A stretch of 64,000 nucleotides of DNA from Bacteroides sp. CAG:545 (GTDB lineage Bacteria > Bacteroidota > Bacteroidia > Bacteroidales > UBA932), in assembly GCA_000432515.1 (NCBI GenBank), contig HF996029.1, forward strand, positions 35,254 to 99,253, given 5' to 3'. Below the pieces are notes generated by a model. The model saw only the letters and a program-made list of their open reading frames with translations, was not told where the DNA came from and made no database searches. Every line of letters starts with the position of its first letter. Position 1 is the first letter of the stretch. Positions 8,864 through 17,349 of this stretch are shown here, in pieces. The position numbers were made by a program, and so were the translations under genes.

Positions 8864-9706
8864 ATGAATACCAAAGATTTATATGTACAAATCCAGGCCA
8901 AGAAGACCATGTTGTGCGTGGGTTTGGACACTGATTTCAACAAGATGCCCCAGCACATTCAGAAACTTGCCCAGGACGGAGAGATTGCTGTCCACGGGGA
9001 ATTGTTGAAAGGCACTGCACGCTCGCTGTATGAATTCAACAAGGCCATCATTGACGCGACTTCAGAGCATTGTGTCGCATACAAGCCGAACTTGGCTTTC
9101 TATGAGTGCTATGGACGTGACGGTATGCTGGCGCTGGAAAAGACCGTAGATTACATCAGGAACAATCATCCTGAGCAGTTCATCATTGCGGACGCCAAGC
9201 GCGGTGATATCGGAAATACAGCCAAGATGTATGCCAAGACATATTTCGAGACGATGGATTTCGACGCTGTGACCATCTCCCCTTATATGGGAAGTGAAAC
9301 TGTCACCCCGTTCCTCGAATATCCTGGAAAATTCGCTATCGTGGTAGCATTGTCCTCCAACAAGTCTTCTGCAGATTTCCAGATGGCGCAGCAGGACGGC
9401 AAGCCTCTGTATCAGGAGGTTATGGAAAAGATGATGTCCATCTCGACTCCTGACAACATGATGTTCGTGGTAGGTGCCACCAAAGCTGACAAGCTTGCTG
9501 AAATCCGCAAGTTCTGCCCGGACAATTTCTTCCTCGTGCCAGGTGTCGGAGCACAGGGAGGTTCAGCAGAAGAGGTAATCGCGCACGGTGCAAATGCAAT
9601 GGGCGGCTTGCTTATCAATTCGTCACGTGGAATCATCTACGCCTCCAATGGTGAGGATTTCGCTGAGGCTGCCGGACGCGCTGCCGCTGCTACCGCCAAC
9701 ATCTAG
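8864..9706 (+). CDS. pyrF: Orotidine 5'-phosphate decarboxylase
   Basis: 280 residues. LCVGLDTDFNKMP at the N-terminus, the catalytic DAKRGDIGNTA motif (~108-118, Lys/Asp pair) and VGATK / PGVGAQGG phosphate-binding segments identify the long type-2 OMP decarboxylase, which makes UMP in pyrimidine synthesis in the cytoplasm. It ends the rightward series that starts at rny and is followed at once by a strong hairpin terminator. Confidence 0.96.
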   Translation: MNTKDLYVQIQAKKTMLCVGLDTDFNKMPQHIQKLAQDGEIAVHGELLKGTARSLYEFNKAIIDATSEHCVAYKPNLAFYECYGRDGMLALEKTVDYIRNNHPEQFIIADAKRGDIGNTAKMYAKTYFETMDFDAVTISPYMGSETVTPFLEYPGKFAIVVALSSNKSSADFQMAQQDGKPLYQEVMEKMMSISTPDNMMFVVGATKADKLAEIRKFCPDNFFLVPGVGAQGGSAEEVIAHGANAMGGLLINSSRGIIYASNGEDFAEAAGRAAAATANI

Positions 9707-9708
9707 TG

Positions 9709-9749
9709 CAGTTTGAGAAATAGCGACTATTTCTCAAACTGAGATTTTT
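9709..9749 (+). terminator. Terminator of the pyrF transcript
   Basis: CAGTTTGAGAAATAG (9709-9723) and CTATTTCTCAAACTG (9727-9741) form a perfect 15-base-pair stem with a 3-base loop, followed by AGATTTTT. Confidence 0.85.
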
Positions 9750-9751
9750 CC

Positions 9752-9788
9752 AAAAAACAGGCTGCTCAGAAAAATCGAAGCAGCCTGT
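9752..9788 (-). terminator. Terminator of the tig-clpP-clpX transcript
   Basis: ACAGGCTGCT and AGCAGCCTGT (outer ends near 9757 and 9788) pair around a 12-base loop; on the minus strand the stem is followed by TTTTTT. It lies about 20 bases after the clpX stop. Confidence 0.85.
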
Positions 9789-9807
9789 CTATCCATAATC
9801 TTATACG

Positions 9808-11034
9808 CTAAATATCATCTTTCAGATGCTCCTTGGCGTACTCGAGTGTCACGGTAAATGTCTTCTTGCGCGAAGACGGAGCCTCAAACATGGCATCATC
9901 GAAAATTCTTTCACAGATGCCTCTCAGGCCACGCGCTCCAAGTTTGTTCGTGATGGCAGTATCGACTATGAGGTCCTTCACGCCATCTTCTATCTCCAGT
10001 TTTATGCCGTCCATCTCGAACATTTTCTCATACTGCTTCAATATGGCATTCTTCGGCTCTGTAAGAATACGCAGAAGCGACTCCTTGTCCAGGCTGTCCA
10101 GATAAGTGACAATCGGAAGACGGCCGATAATTTCAGGGATAAGTCCATAGGACTTCAGATCCTCCGGAGCCACATACTTGAGCAGATTGTTCTTGTCAAT
10201 CTGCTTGGTGCCACCGGTAGTGAAACCGATGACCTGAGTGTTCAGACGATTGGCAATCGACCTTTCTATACCTTCAAAAGCACCGCCGCAAATGAACAGG
10301 ATGTTCTGGGTATTGACATGTATGAATTCCTGCTCAGGATGCTTGCGTCCGCCCTGTGGCGGCACATTGACAACACTTCCTTCGAGAAGTTTGAGCAGCG
10401 CCTGCTGTACTCCTTCTCCTGAAACATCACGAGTAATCGAAGGATTATCTCCCTTGCGGGCTATCTTGTCTATCTCATCGATGAATACAATACCCCTCTC
10501 CGCCTTCGCAAGGTCATAATCAGCCTCCTGGAGAAGCCTTGAGAGCAGACTCTCCACATCCTCACCCACATATCCGGCCTGAGTGAGCACAGTGGCATCC
10601 ACAATCGTGAACGGTACTTGAAGAAGCCTTGCTATGGACTTTGCGAGCAATGTCTTTCCTGTTCCGGTCGGGCCAACGAGGAGGATATTGGACTTCTCAA
10701 GTTCAACTCCGTCATCCACTTTGTCGACCAGATTGTGGTTTATCCTCTTGTAGTGATTGTACACAGCCACTGACAGAAGCTTCTTCGCACGGTCCTGGCC
10801 AATGACATATTGGTCCAGGAATTCCTTGATTTCCTTAGGCTTCTGCAGTTTACCGATCTTCTTGGGTGCTGCTTTCTCAGTTTTTTGTCCTGAAACCTCT
10901 TTCAGATAATCGGCAGCCAACATGATACAGTCGCTGCAGATACAAGCCCCGTTCTGTCCCGGGAGAAGGTACGGAACCTGAGATTCCGGTCTCCCGCAGA
11001 ACATACAATAATTTTGTGTCTTTTTTCCGGCCAC
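9808..11034 (-). CDS. clpX: ATP-dependent Clp protease ATP-binding subunit ClpX
   Basis: 408 residues. An N-terminal C4 zinc finger (CMFCGRP near 10-16 and CICSDC near 32-37) is followed by an AAA+ domain with Walker A GPTGTGKT (~115-122), Walker B IVFIDEID (~180), the pore-loop and sensor regions. ClpX unfolds proteins and feeds them to ClpP. It starts one base after the clpP stop and is the last gene of tig-clpP-clpX, the standard arrangement. Confidence 0.98.
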   Translation of the reverse strand: MAGKKTQNYCMFCGRPESQVPYLLPGQNGACICSDCIMLAADYLKEVSGQKTEKAAPKKIGKLQKPKEIKEFLDQYVIGQDRAKKLLSVAVYNHYKRINHNLVDKVDDGVELEKSNILLVGPTGTGKTLLAKSIARLLQVPFTIVDATVLTQAGYVGEDVESLLSRLLQEADYDLAKAERGIVFIDEIDKIARKGDNPSITRDVSGEGVQQALLKLLEGSVVNVPPQGGRKHPEQEFIHVNTQNILFICGGAFEGIERSIANRLNTQVIGFTTGGTKQIDKNNLLKYVAPEDLKSYGLIPEIIGRLPIVTYLDSLDKESLLRILTEPKNAILKQYEKMFEMDGIKLEIEDGVKDLIVDTAITNKLGARGLRGICERIFDDAMFEAPSSRKKTFTVTLEYAKEHLKDDI

Positions 11035-11035
11035 T

Positions 11036-11716
11036 TTATTTCACCTTTTTCTTACTGGAAAGAATTCCGTCCACCATACCATAAGCCTTGGCTTCCTCTG
11101 CAGTCATCCAGAAATCCCTGTCCGCATCAGCAAGCACACGCTCGAAAGTCTGACCGGTATGCTGGGCAATGATGCTGCACAGCTCTGTTCTGGTCTTCTC
11201 TATCTCCTTGGCTGCAATGATGATGTCAGATGCCTGTCCCTGGGCGCCGCCAAGAGGCTGATGAATCAGGACACGGCTGTGCGGCAATGCTGAACGCTTG
11301 CCTTCAGTACCTGCGCACAACAGCACCGAGCCCATCGATGCGGCCATACCTGTACAGATGGTTGCCACGTCCGGTTCAATGATCTGCATCGTATCATAAA
11401 TGGCCAGACCCGAAGAAACCTGTCCGCCAGGAGTATTCAGATAGAGCGAAATGTCAGCCATACTGTCGGTGGAAGCAAGGAACAGGAGCTGGGCCATAAT
11501 GATATTCGCCACGTCGTCATCAATCGGCACACCGAGAAATATCACCCTGTCCATCATAAGACGGCTGAACACGTCCATGGATGCGACATTGAGTTTCCTT
11601 TCTTCGATGATGGTCGGATTTATATACGAATCCAGAGCCGATTCATAACGATGAAGGGTCGTAGAACTGATTCCACGGCCCATTCTCGCGAATTTATAAA
11701 ATTCGTTATTGTTCAT
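11036..11716 (-). CDS. clpP: ATP-dependent Clp protease proteolytic subunit ClpP
   Basis: 226 residues. The catalytic serine sits in GMAASMGSVLL, the histidine in PHSRVLIHQPLGGAQG and the aspartate in DADRDFWMTAEEA. The N-terminal extension (MNNNEFYKFARMGRGISS) is slightly longer than in E. coli after propeptide removal and is common in Bacteroidota. It forms the tetradecameric serine protease barrel with ClpX, encoded immediately downstream. Confidence 0.98.
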   Translation of the reverse strand: MNNNEFYKFARMGRGISSTTLHRYESALDSYINPTIIEERKLNVASMDVFSRLMMDRVIFLGVPIDDDVANIIMAQLLFLASTDSMADISLYLNTPGGQVSSGLAIYDTMQIIEPDVATICTGMAASMGSVLLCAGTEGKRSALPHSRVLIHQPLGGAQGQASDIIIAAKEIEKTRTELCSIIAQHTGQTFERVLADADRDFWMTAEEAKAYGMVDGILSSKKKVK

Positions 11717-11733
11717 ATTTCTTGGGATTAAGA

Positions 11734-13047
11734 CTAAAGTGTACGGAAATCTTCTACTGAAACCTTCTCAGCCTTCAGTGTAACCGCACCCTTAACTGCC
11801 TCGATAACCTTTGTAGCCTCAACATTCTCTACAATGCGGCGGCTGGTATTCTCATCCTGAAGTACACGGGCAACACTGTCCTTGAGAATTGCCTCAGGAA
11901 CATTTCCCATGCCGTATGAAGCATACTGGTAAGCAACATATGCCTGAGCTGCCTCGTGAACATCTTTTTCTTCGATCTTGAGGTCGAACTTCTGCATGAT
12001 GTAGCCACGTACCATCTGCCAGCGGAAATCCTCGAAGAATGCAGGTGCCTCTTTCTCGATCTCCTCCTTGCTGAACTTACCGTCATTGATATTGAACAGC
12101 CATCTCTTGAGGAACTCCTCCGGAAGCTTGATGTCAGCTTTCTTTACGAGATACTCGCGCAGATCCTTGGAAAGCTTGTAGTCAGACTCCTGCTTGTAAT
12201 TCTCTTCAAGTCTTGCAGTTACAGCCTTGTCGAATTCCTCTGCATTGTGAACCTGGTTCTCGCCGAAAATCTTGTCGTAAGTCTCCTGGTTCTCCTCTGC
12301 AGGAGCGAAAGTCTTCACTTCCTTCACTGTAACGTGGAACTCAGGTGCGAGAGAAGCGAGCTCCTCTTTCTTTACCTTGAGCATATATGCACGGTCAGAC
12401 TCATTAGTAAATGCCTCATTTACATTGACATCAAACTGGTCTCCGACCTTTGCGCCGAGGAACTTGGACTTAGCCTCGCCCTCTACATTCTTCACGCCTA
12501 CATATGAGCCCTCAACGGTCTTGCCTTCCTGAGCGAAATCAACGATTACGAAATCATCCTCACCTGCCTGCTCAGCATCCGTGAGAGAACCGAACTGACG
12601 GAGAAGGTTGTCCTTCATCTCTTTCTTGGCCTCAGCAGAAACCTTGATCTCATAAACTTTCACTTTGTCATCCTTGGAGAGTTCGAAGTTCACCTCTGAA
12701 GTGGTGGCGATATCGAACTTGAAAGTAAAGTCGTTGCCTGACTTCCACTCGATTTCCGGCTGGTCCTCACTTGGAAGAGCCTCACCTACCATCTTGATAT
12801 TGTTTTCCTTAACGAAATTATTGATAGCGTCTGAAAGAACCTTGTTCACAACCTCGCCAAGCACGCGCTCTCCATAAACTTTCTGGATAAGGGACATAGG
12901 AACCATTCCCTTTCTGAAGCCCTTGAACTCGGCTGTACGTTTGCATCTCTGGAGTTCTTTCTTCTCAGCCTCAGCGTAATCATCGTGAGCAACAGTGACA
13001 GTGAGCTGGATATTAAGCTCATCAATCTGATTTTTTACAATATTCAT
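11734..13047 (-). CDS. tig: Trigger factor
   Basis: 437 residues, start ATG 13047. The N-terminal ribosome-binding domain carries the signature region as GFRKGMVPMSLI (near residues 40-51), where most trigger factors have a basic residue at the Met position. A degenerate FKBP-like middle domain (~150-245) and a long helical C-terminal chaperone domain follow. It is the nascent-chain chaperone that binds near the ribosome exit tunnel, and it heads the tig-clpP-clpX cluster. Confidence 0.94.
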   Translation of the reverse strand: MNIVKNQIDELNIQLTVTVAHDDYAEAEKKELQRCKRTAEFKGFRKGMVPMSLIQKVYGERVLGEVVNKVLSDAINNFVKENNIKMVGEALPSEDQPEIEWKSGNDFTFKFDIATTSEVNFELSKDDKVKVYEIKVSAEAKKEMKDNLLRQFGSLTDAEQAGEDDFVIVDFAQEGKTVEGSYVGVKNVEGEAKSKFLGAKVGDQFDVNVNEAFTNESDRAYMLKVKKEELASLAPEFHVTVKEVKTFAPAEENQETYDKIFGENQVHNAEEFDKAVTARLEENYKQESDYKLSKDLREYLVKKADIKLPEEFLKRWLFNINDGKFSKEEIEKEAPAFFEDFRWQMVRGYIMQKFDLKIEEKDVHEAAQAYVAYQYASYGMGNVPEAILKDSVARVLQDENTSRRIVENVEATKVIEAVKGAVTLKAEKVSVEDFRTL

Positions 13048-13130
13048 CTTTATTCAATATTTTATATTTTCAATGCGATTTATTATTCTATGTGTTTGCG
13101 CGAGATGCAAGCCATCTTACACTTAGCCTG

Positions 13131-13161
13131 CAAAAATAGGAATTTTTCAGACAATTTCCAA
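13131..13161 (-). promoter_or_regulatory. Promoter of tig-clpP-clpX
   Basis: On the minus strand TATTTTTG (13138-13131) matches TAnnTTTG, with TTG at 13161-13159 about 20 bases further upstream. It precedes the tig start by about 85 bases. Confidence 0.65.
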
Positions 13162-13174
13162 TCGGGAAAGCCTA

Positions 13175-15214
13175 TTATTGTCTATACTGCTTGGGATAGA
13201 CCACTCTTTCGTGATAAATCTGCCCGAGATATGACTTCAGCACTGACTTTATACGGCTGAGTTCTTTCAATGTAATATCTGCGTTGTCAAGCTGTCCTGC
13301 AGCCATCTTGGCTGAAACGATGTTCTCCACGAACTTGTCGAAAGTCTCCGGCGTATTGTCCTTCAATGTACGCGAAGCAGCCTCCACAGTATCGCAGATC
13401 ATGATCAGCGCCTGCTCCCTGGTCCAAGGTTTCTTGCCCTTATAATAGAAGGCATCCGATTCGGCAGGGTTTCCGCCCTCTTCTATAAACTTGTTGTAGA
13501 AGAATGCCGTACAGGTAGTTCCGTGATGTGTGAGAATAAAATCGCTCACCACCTGAGGCAGTTTGTACTTGGCAGCAAGAGCGAGACCGTCCGTAACATG
13601 TCTTATTATCATCTCTGCGCTTTCTTTGGGAGTAAGCCCGTCGTGGAACTTGGCGCCGAGGCTCTCGTTCTCCACGAAGCATTGCGGATTGGCAGTTTTC
13701 CCGATGTCATGATACATTGCTCCGGCACGCACAAGAAGCACGTCCGCGTCAATGCTCCTCGCAGCAGCGTCAGCAAGGTTCATCACCTGCAATGAATGCT
13801 GGAATGTCCCCGGTGCCTTCTGCGCAAGGATTCTCAGAAGTTTATTGTTAGGGTCACACAGTTCCTGGAGACGGGTACCTGACACAAGCGAGAATATCTT
13901 CTCCATCAGATATATGAGCGGATATCCTGCGACTGAAAGCAGTGCCCCGAAAAACAGATAGAGCATCAGCCACAAGTCGTCGAATGCATTGCCCGAATTG
14001 ATAAGCCGGAATCCGATGAAGGTCAGCAGCAGGCATACAAACACGAGCATAGCCGCCACGAACTGTCTCCATCCCTTGCTGAAAAACGGGAACACGAACA
14101 TTGTCACCACTCCCGCAACCAGATTCAGCAGGAAAAGTTCCACGCCGTTGTGCGCGAAAATCAGCAGTGGCATCAATGAAACGACATACACCGGAAGCAC
14201 GACCCTTCTTCTGAAAAACGCCAACAGATACAGCGCCGAAAGCGAGAACGGAATCATATAGAGCAATGTCGGGTCCAGTTTGTCCACTGCAAACGCTGCA
14301 AATGCCGTCAATGTGAAGATGAACAGAAGATAAAGATACTTGTTCATCAGTTTGAATATGTCGGGGTTCGTGTAGAAAATGGAAAGGAAGAGTATCAGGA
14401 CCAATGCCAATGATATCACTCCATTACCGATCCACAGGAAAATCCTCGGTCCGTCATATCCCAGACTCTCCTCATATTCAGCCTTGTACGAATCCAGCAG
14501 CTGCTGTATCTCAGCCGTCACTATTTCGCCTTTGGTCACGATCAGCTGCCCTGCGGTCACAAATCCGGAGGTCGGAGATATATAATCCACAGACTCTGCA
14601 TGCACCAAGTCCGTGGTTTCCTTGTCATAGATCAGATTCGGGACAATGATATCGTCGATGCCTACTGCATTGGCAATCGAATCAACCCTTTCGGACGGAA
14701 AAGCCTTGGCAGTCTCTGAAATGACCATGTCCAATGCGGAAGATACCGTATAAACATCGGAAGCCGGGGTTTTCACCGCACGTTTATCTCTCTGGATGAA
14801 TATGATATCATCTGCAGCCGAGAAGTTCTCTTCCTTGGAAGAGGCCTCATCAGCCATCACTCCCCTTCTGTAAATATCAGACACGGCCTCGAGCATTTTC
14901 GGCCTGATCTGGCTGGCCTCGCCTAAATTCAGCTGCTCGATGCCCTTCACCACTTTACGCGGAATTCCGTCGTCATATTTGTAATATGGCACTATACTGG
15001 AGCCTGCGGCATCTTTCTCAGCACGAAGTTGCTCCTGTGTTTTCAGGACAGGAAAATCTATCTGTGAAACCAATGTTTCATAAGGCCACGGCGTACCCTT
15101 CTTGTAGTCGTAGTTGAACTTTCCGTTCCTCGGCATCATCAGCAGAAGAATCAGGAAAAGACAAAATAGCGATATGTAGATTTTGGGATCGCGGGGAATT
15201 CCAGTCTTTGCCAT
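13175..15214 (-). CDS. 7TM receptor-type HD phosphohydrolase (PgpH-like)
   Basis: 679 residues: an N-terminal membrane helix, a periplasmic 7TMR-HD extracellular region (~45-255), a seven-helix membrane block (~260-450) and a cytosolic HD domain (~470-660) with MYHDIGKTANPQCF supplying the metal-binding HD pair and HHGTTCTAFFYNKF downstream. Firmicute PgpH proteins with this architecture hydrolyse cyclic di-AMP; that activity is inferred from family membership. It lies 10 bases downstream of the SDR gene, in the same leftward block. Confidence 0.9.
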   Translation of the reverse strand: MAKTGIPRDPKIYISLFCLFLILLLMMPRNGKFNYDYKKGTPWPYETLVSQIDFPVLKTQEQLRAEKDAAGSSIVPYYKYDDGIPRKVVKGIEQLNLGEASQIRPKMLEAVSDIYRRGVMADEASSKEENFSAADDIIFIQRDKRAVKTPASDVYTVSSALDMVISETAKAFPSERVDSIANAVGIDDIIVPNLIYDKETTDLVHAESVDYISPTSGFVTAGQLIVTKGEIVTAEIQQLLDSYKAEYEESLGYDGPRIFLWIGNGVISLALVLILFLSIFYTNPDIFKLMNKYLYLLFIFTLTAFAAFAVDKLDPTLLYMIPFSLSALYLLAFFRRRVVLPVYVVSLMPLLIFAHNGVELFLLNLVAGVVTMFVFPFFSKGWRQFVAAMLVFVCLLLTFIGFRLINSGNAFDDLWLMLYLFFGALLSVAGYPLIYLMEKIFSLVSGTRLQELCDPNNKLLRILAQKAPGTFQHSLQVMNLADAAARSIDADVLLVRAGAMYHDIGKTANPQCFVENESLGAKFHDGLTPKESAEMIIRHVTDGLALAAKYKLPQVVSDFILTHHGTTCTAFFYNKFIEEGGNPAESDAFYYKGKKPWTREQALIMICDTVEAASRTLKDNTPETFDKFVENIVSAKMAAGQLDNADITLKELSRIKSVLKSYLGQIYHERVVYPKQYRQ

Positions 15215-15223
15215 AATGAAATA

Positions 15224-16045
15224 CTATTTGAAAGGACTATCTTTTTCTCTGGCTATATACTTGTAAGTCAGTTTGTCAGTAAGTCTCGGGAACAGCCTGT
15301 GCGCAAGCACTGTAATCTTTCCGAGAGCCGTAAGAATCACCTCTGATTTACGTGAAGCGAGCGCTTTGGCAAGATATTCTGCACATTTTTCAGCACTCAT
15401 AAGTTTACCTTCATCCAGCGGGGTTTCTCCCTGGGCGCTTCCGTCTGCTGTCAATGCCGCATTACGCACATTGGAGGCGGTATAGCCCGGAGCGAACACC
15501 AACACGTTCAAGCCGTCTTTCAGGTGCTCGATTCTGAGTGTGTCCAGAAAGCCTCGGATAGCGTATTTCGATGCTGAATAACCGGTCCTCGCAGGAAGCG
15601 CGGAATATCCGGCAATCGAGATGACACCCACCACTGAGCCTTTGGACTTCAACAACCACGGCAGCGCGAATTTGGTACAATTCACGGTTCCCCAGAAATT
15701 CACGTTCATAAGGGAATGGATCACAGAAAGGTCCAGGTCATTGAACATCGCCCTCATGGAAATACCGGCATTGTTCACCAAGATATCGATTCCGCCGAAT
15801 CTCTCCACAGTCTTCTCTATCAATGTCTTGCAATCCTCTTCTTTGGTAACGTCCGTCTTGACGCAGAGGACTTTGGACAAATCAGCATTGACAGAAGCGG
15901 CTTCAGCCTCGAGCTTGTCGAGATGACGGGCGGCCATGACGACCTTCGCGCCCAAGCTTCCGAATAATCTGGCAGAAGCCAACCCGATACCCGAGCTGGC
16001 TCCTGTTATGATTATCACCTTATCTTTAAAGTAAGACCGGTTCAT
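15224..16045 (-). CDS. SDR-family oxidoreductase, probable 3-ketosphinganine reductase
   Basis: 273 residues of the classical short-chain dehydrogenase fold: TGASSGIG NAD(P)-binding motif near residue 14, NNAG near 90, and catalytic YSASK (Tyr-x3-Lys) near 160. The gene starts 18 bases after the serine palmitoyltransferase stop on the same strand. SPT makes 3-ketosphinganine, which an SDR reduces to sphinganine, so this pairing makes a sphingolipid role the best guess. The SDR family is very broad, so substrate is an inference from context. Confidence 0.8.
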   Translation of the reverse strand: MNRSYFKDKVIIITGASSGIGLASARLFGSLGAKVVMAARHLDKLEAEAASVNADLSKVLCVKTDVTKEEDCKTLIEKTVERFGGIDILVNNAGISMRAMFNDLDLSVIHSLMNVNFWGTVNCTKFALPWLLKSKGSVVGVISIAGYSALPARTGYSASKYAIRGFLDTLRIEHLKDGLNVLVFAPGYTASNVRNAALTADGSAQGETPLDEGKLMSAEKCAEYLAKALASRKSEVILTALGKITVLAHRLFPRLTDKLTYKYIAREKDSPFK

Positions 16046-16063
16046 AATGAAGTGTATTTTGGA

Positions 16064-17326
16064 CTATTCCACAGTCATTGCAGCGATGTCGTCTCCATCA
16101 TAAGCACCAGCGTCGAGCTTGGCCTTGATTTCCTTGAATGCTTTGAGAGTATATTCGACATCTTCCATAGTGTGGGCTGCCGTGCAGACGATACGGAAAA
16201 TGACCATACCCTTAGGAATGACAGGATAGATGACCATAGAACAGAAAATCCTGTAGTTTTCACGGAGATCCTTAGCCATCTTGGTAGCCTGAGCGACTCC
16301 TCCCTTGATATGTACAGGGGTCACGCAAGCTTGAGCCTCACCGATATCGAACCCTTCTTTCCTGAAACCGTCCTGGATGGCATGGGTGATGGCCCAGCAC
16401 TTCTTGCGGAGTTCGTCACCTTCCGGAGACATGATGATTTCAAGACGCTTGGTATTGCCGATGACGAGCGGCATAGGAAGTGACTTCGCATACATCTGTG
16501 AACGCATGTTCGCACGGAGATAGTTGATGATCTTGTGAGGACCTGCAACGAATCCGCCGATAGAAGCCATTGACTTGGCAAATGCGCCGATGTAAAGATC
16601 AACCTCATCCATGCAGTGAAGTGCCTCAGAAGTTCCGCGGCCGTGTTCTCCGAGAAGTCCGAAGCCATGGGCATCGTCAATCAGGAAACGGAAGTTGTAT
16701 TTCTTCTTGAGAGCTGCGATCTTGTCAAGAATACCGAGCGCACCTGTCATACCATATACGCCCTCGGTGATAAGGAGCACACCGCCGCCGTTGGCATCAG
16801 CCTCAGCGCAAGCGCGGGCAAGAACCTTCTCGCAGTCCTCGATATTGTTGTGACGATACTTGTACTTGCTGCCGATATGAAGACGGATACCGTCGAGCAG
16901 ACAAGCGTGGCACTCTGCATCATAGACGATTACATCATGACGCGCGGTAAGAGCATCGATCGTGGAAACGATTCCCTGATATCCGAAGTTATAGAGGAAG
17001 GCATCCTCTTTCTTCTCGAACTCAGCGAACATTTTCTCCAGCTTCTCATGGTATCTGGTATTGCCAGACAGCATTCTGGCGCCCATCGGGTATGCAAGAC
17101 CCCACTGTGCAGCTGCTTCAGCATCCGCTTTACGCACTTCAGGATGATTTGCAAGTCCGAGGTAGTTGTTCAGACTCCAGTTCAGGACCTCTTTTCCGTT
17201 GAAAACCATGTGAGGTCCGAGTTCGCCCTCAAGACGAGGGTACATATAATAGCCGTAAGCCTGGTCGAAATACTGGCCGATAGGACCGCCTGAGTCTCTT
17301 TCAATTCTGTCAAAAATGTCTAACAT
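16064..17326 (-). CDS. spt: Serine palmitoyltransferase (alpha-oxoamine synthase)
   Basis: 420 residues, PLP-dependent aminotransferase fold I. Recognisable segments are LNWSLNNYLGLANHPEV, the glycine-rich ARMLSGNTRYHEKLE, the PLP-contacting DDAHGFGLLGEHGRGT and the Schiff-base lysine in GAFAKSMASIGGFV. Among oxoamine synthases (BioF, KBL, SPT), the N-terminal YFDQAYGYYMYPRLEG stretch and the missing PxxR-type BioF pattern recall Bacteroides SPT, the first enzyme of sphingolipid synthesis (serine plus long-chain acyl-CoA). The following SDR gene supports this. BioF is the main alternative; no other biotin gene is nearby. Confidence 0.85.
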   Translation of the reverse strand: MLDIFDRIERDSGGPIGQYFDQAYGYYMYPRLEGELGPHMVFNGKEVLNWSLNNYLGLANHPEVRKADAEAAAQWGLAYPMGARMLSGNTRYHEKLEKMFAEFEKKEDAFLYNFGYQGIVSTIDALTARHDVIVYDAECHACLLDGIRLHIGSKYKYRHNNIEDCEKVLARACAEADANGGGVLLITEGVYGMTGALGILDKIAALKKKYNFRFLIDDAHGFGLLGEHGRGTSEALHCMDEVDLYIGAFAKSMASIGGFVAGPHKIINYLRANMRSQMYAKSLPMPLVIGNTKRLEIIMSPEGDELRKKCWAITHAIQDGFRKEGFDIGEAQACVTPVHIKGGVAQATKMAKDLRENYRIFCSMVIYPVIPKGMVIFRIVCTAAHTMEDVEYTLKAFKEIKAKLDAGAYDGDDIAAMTVE

Positions 17327-17349
17327 ATTGTCTATATTTTAGATATTTA

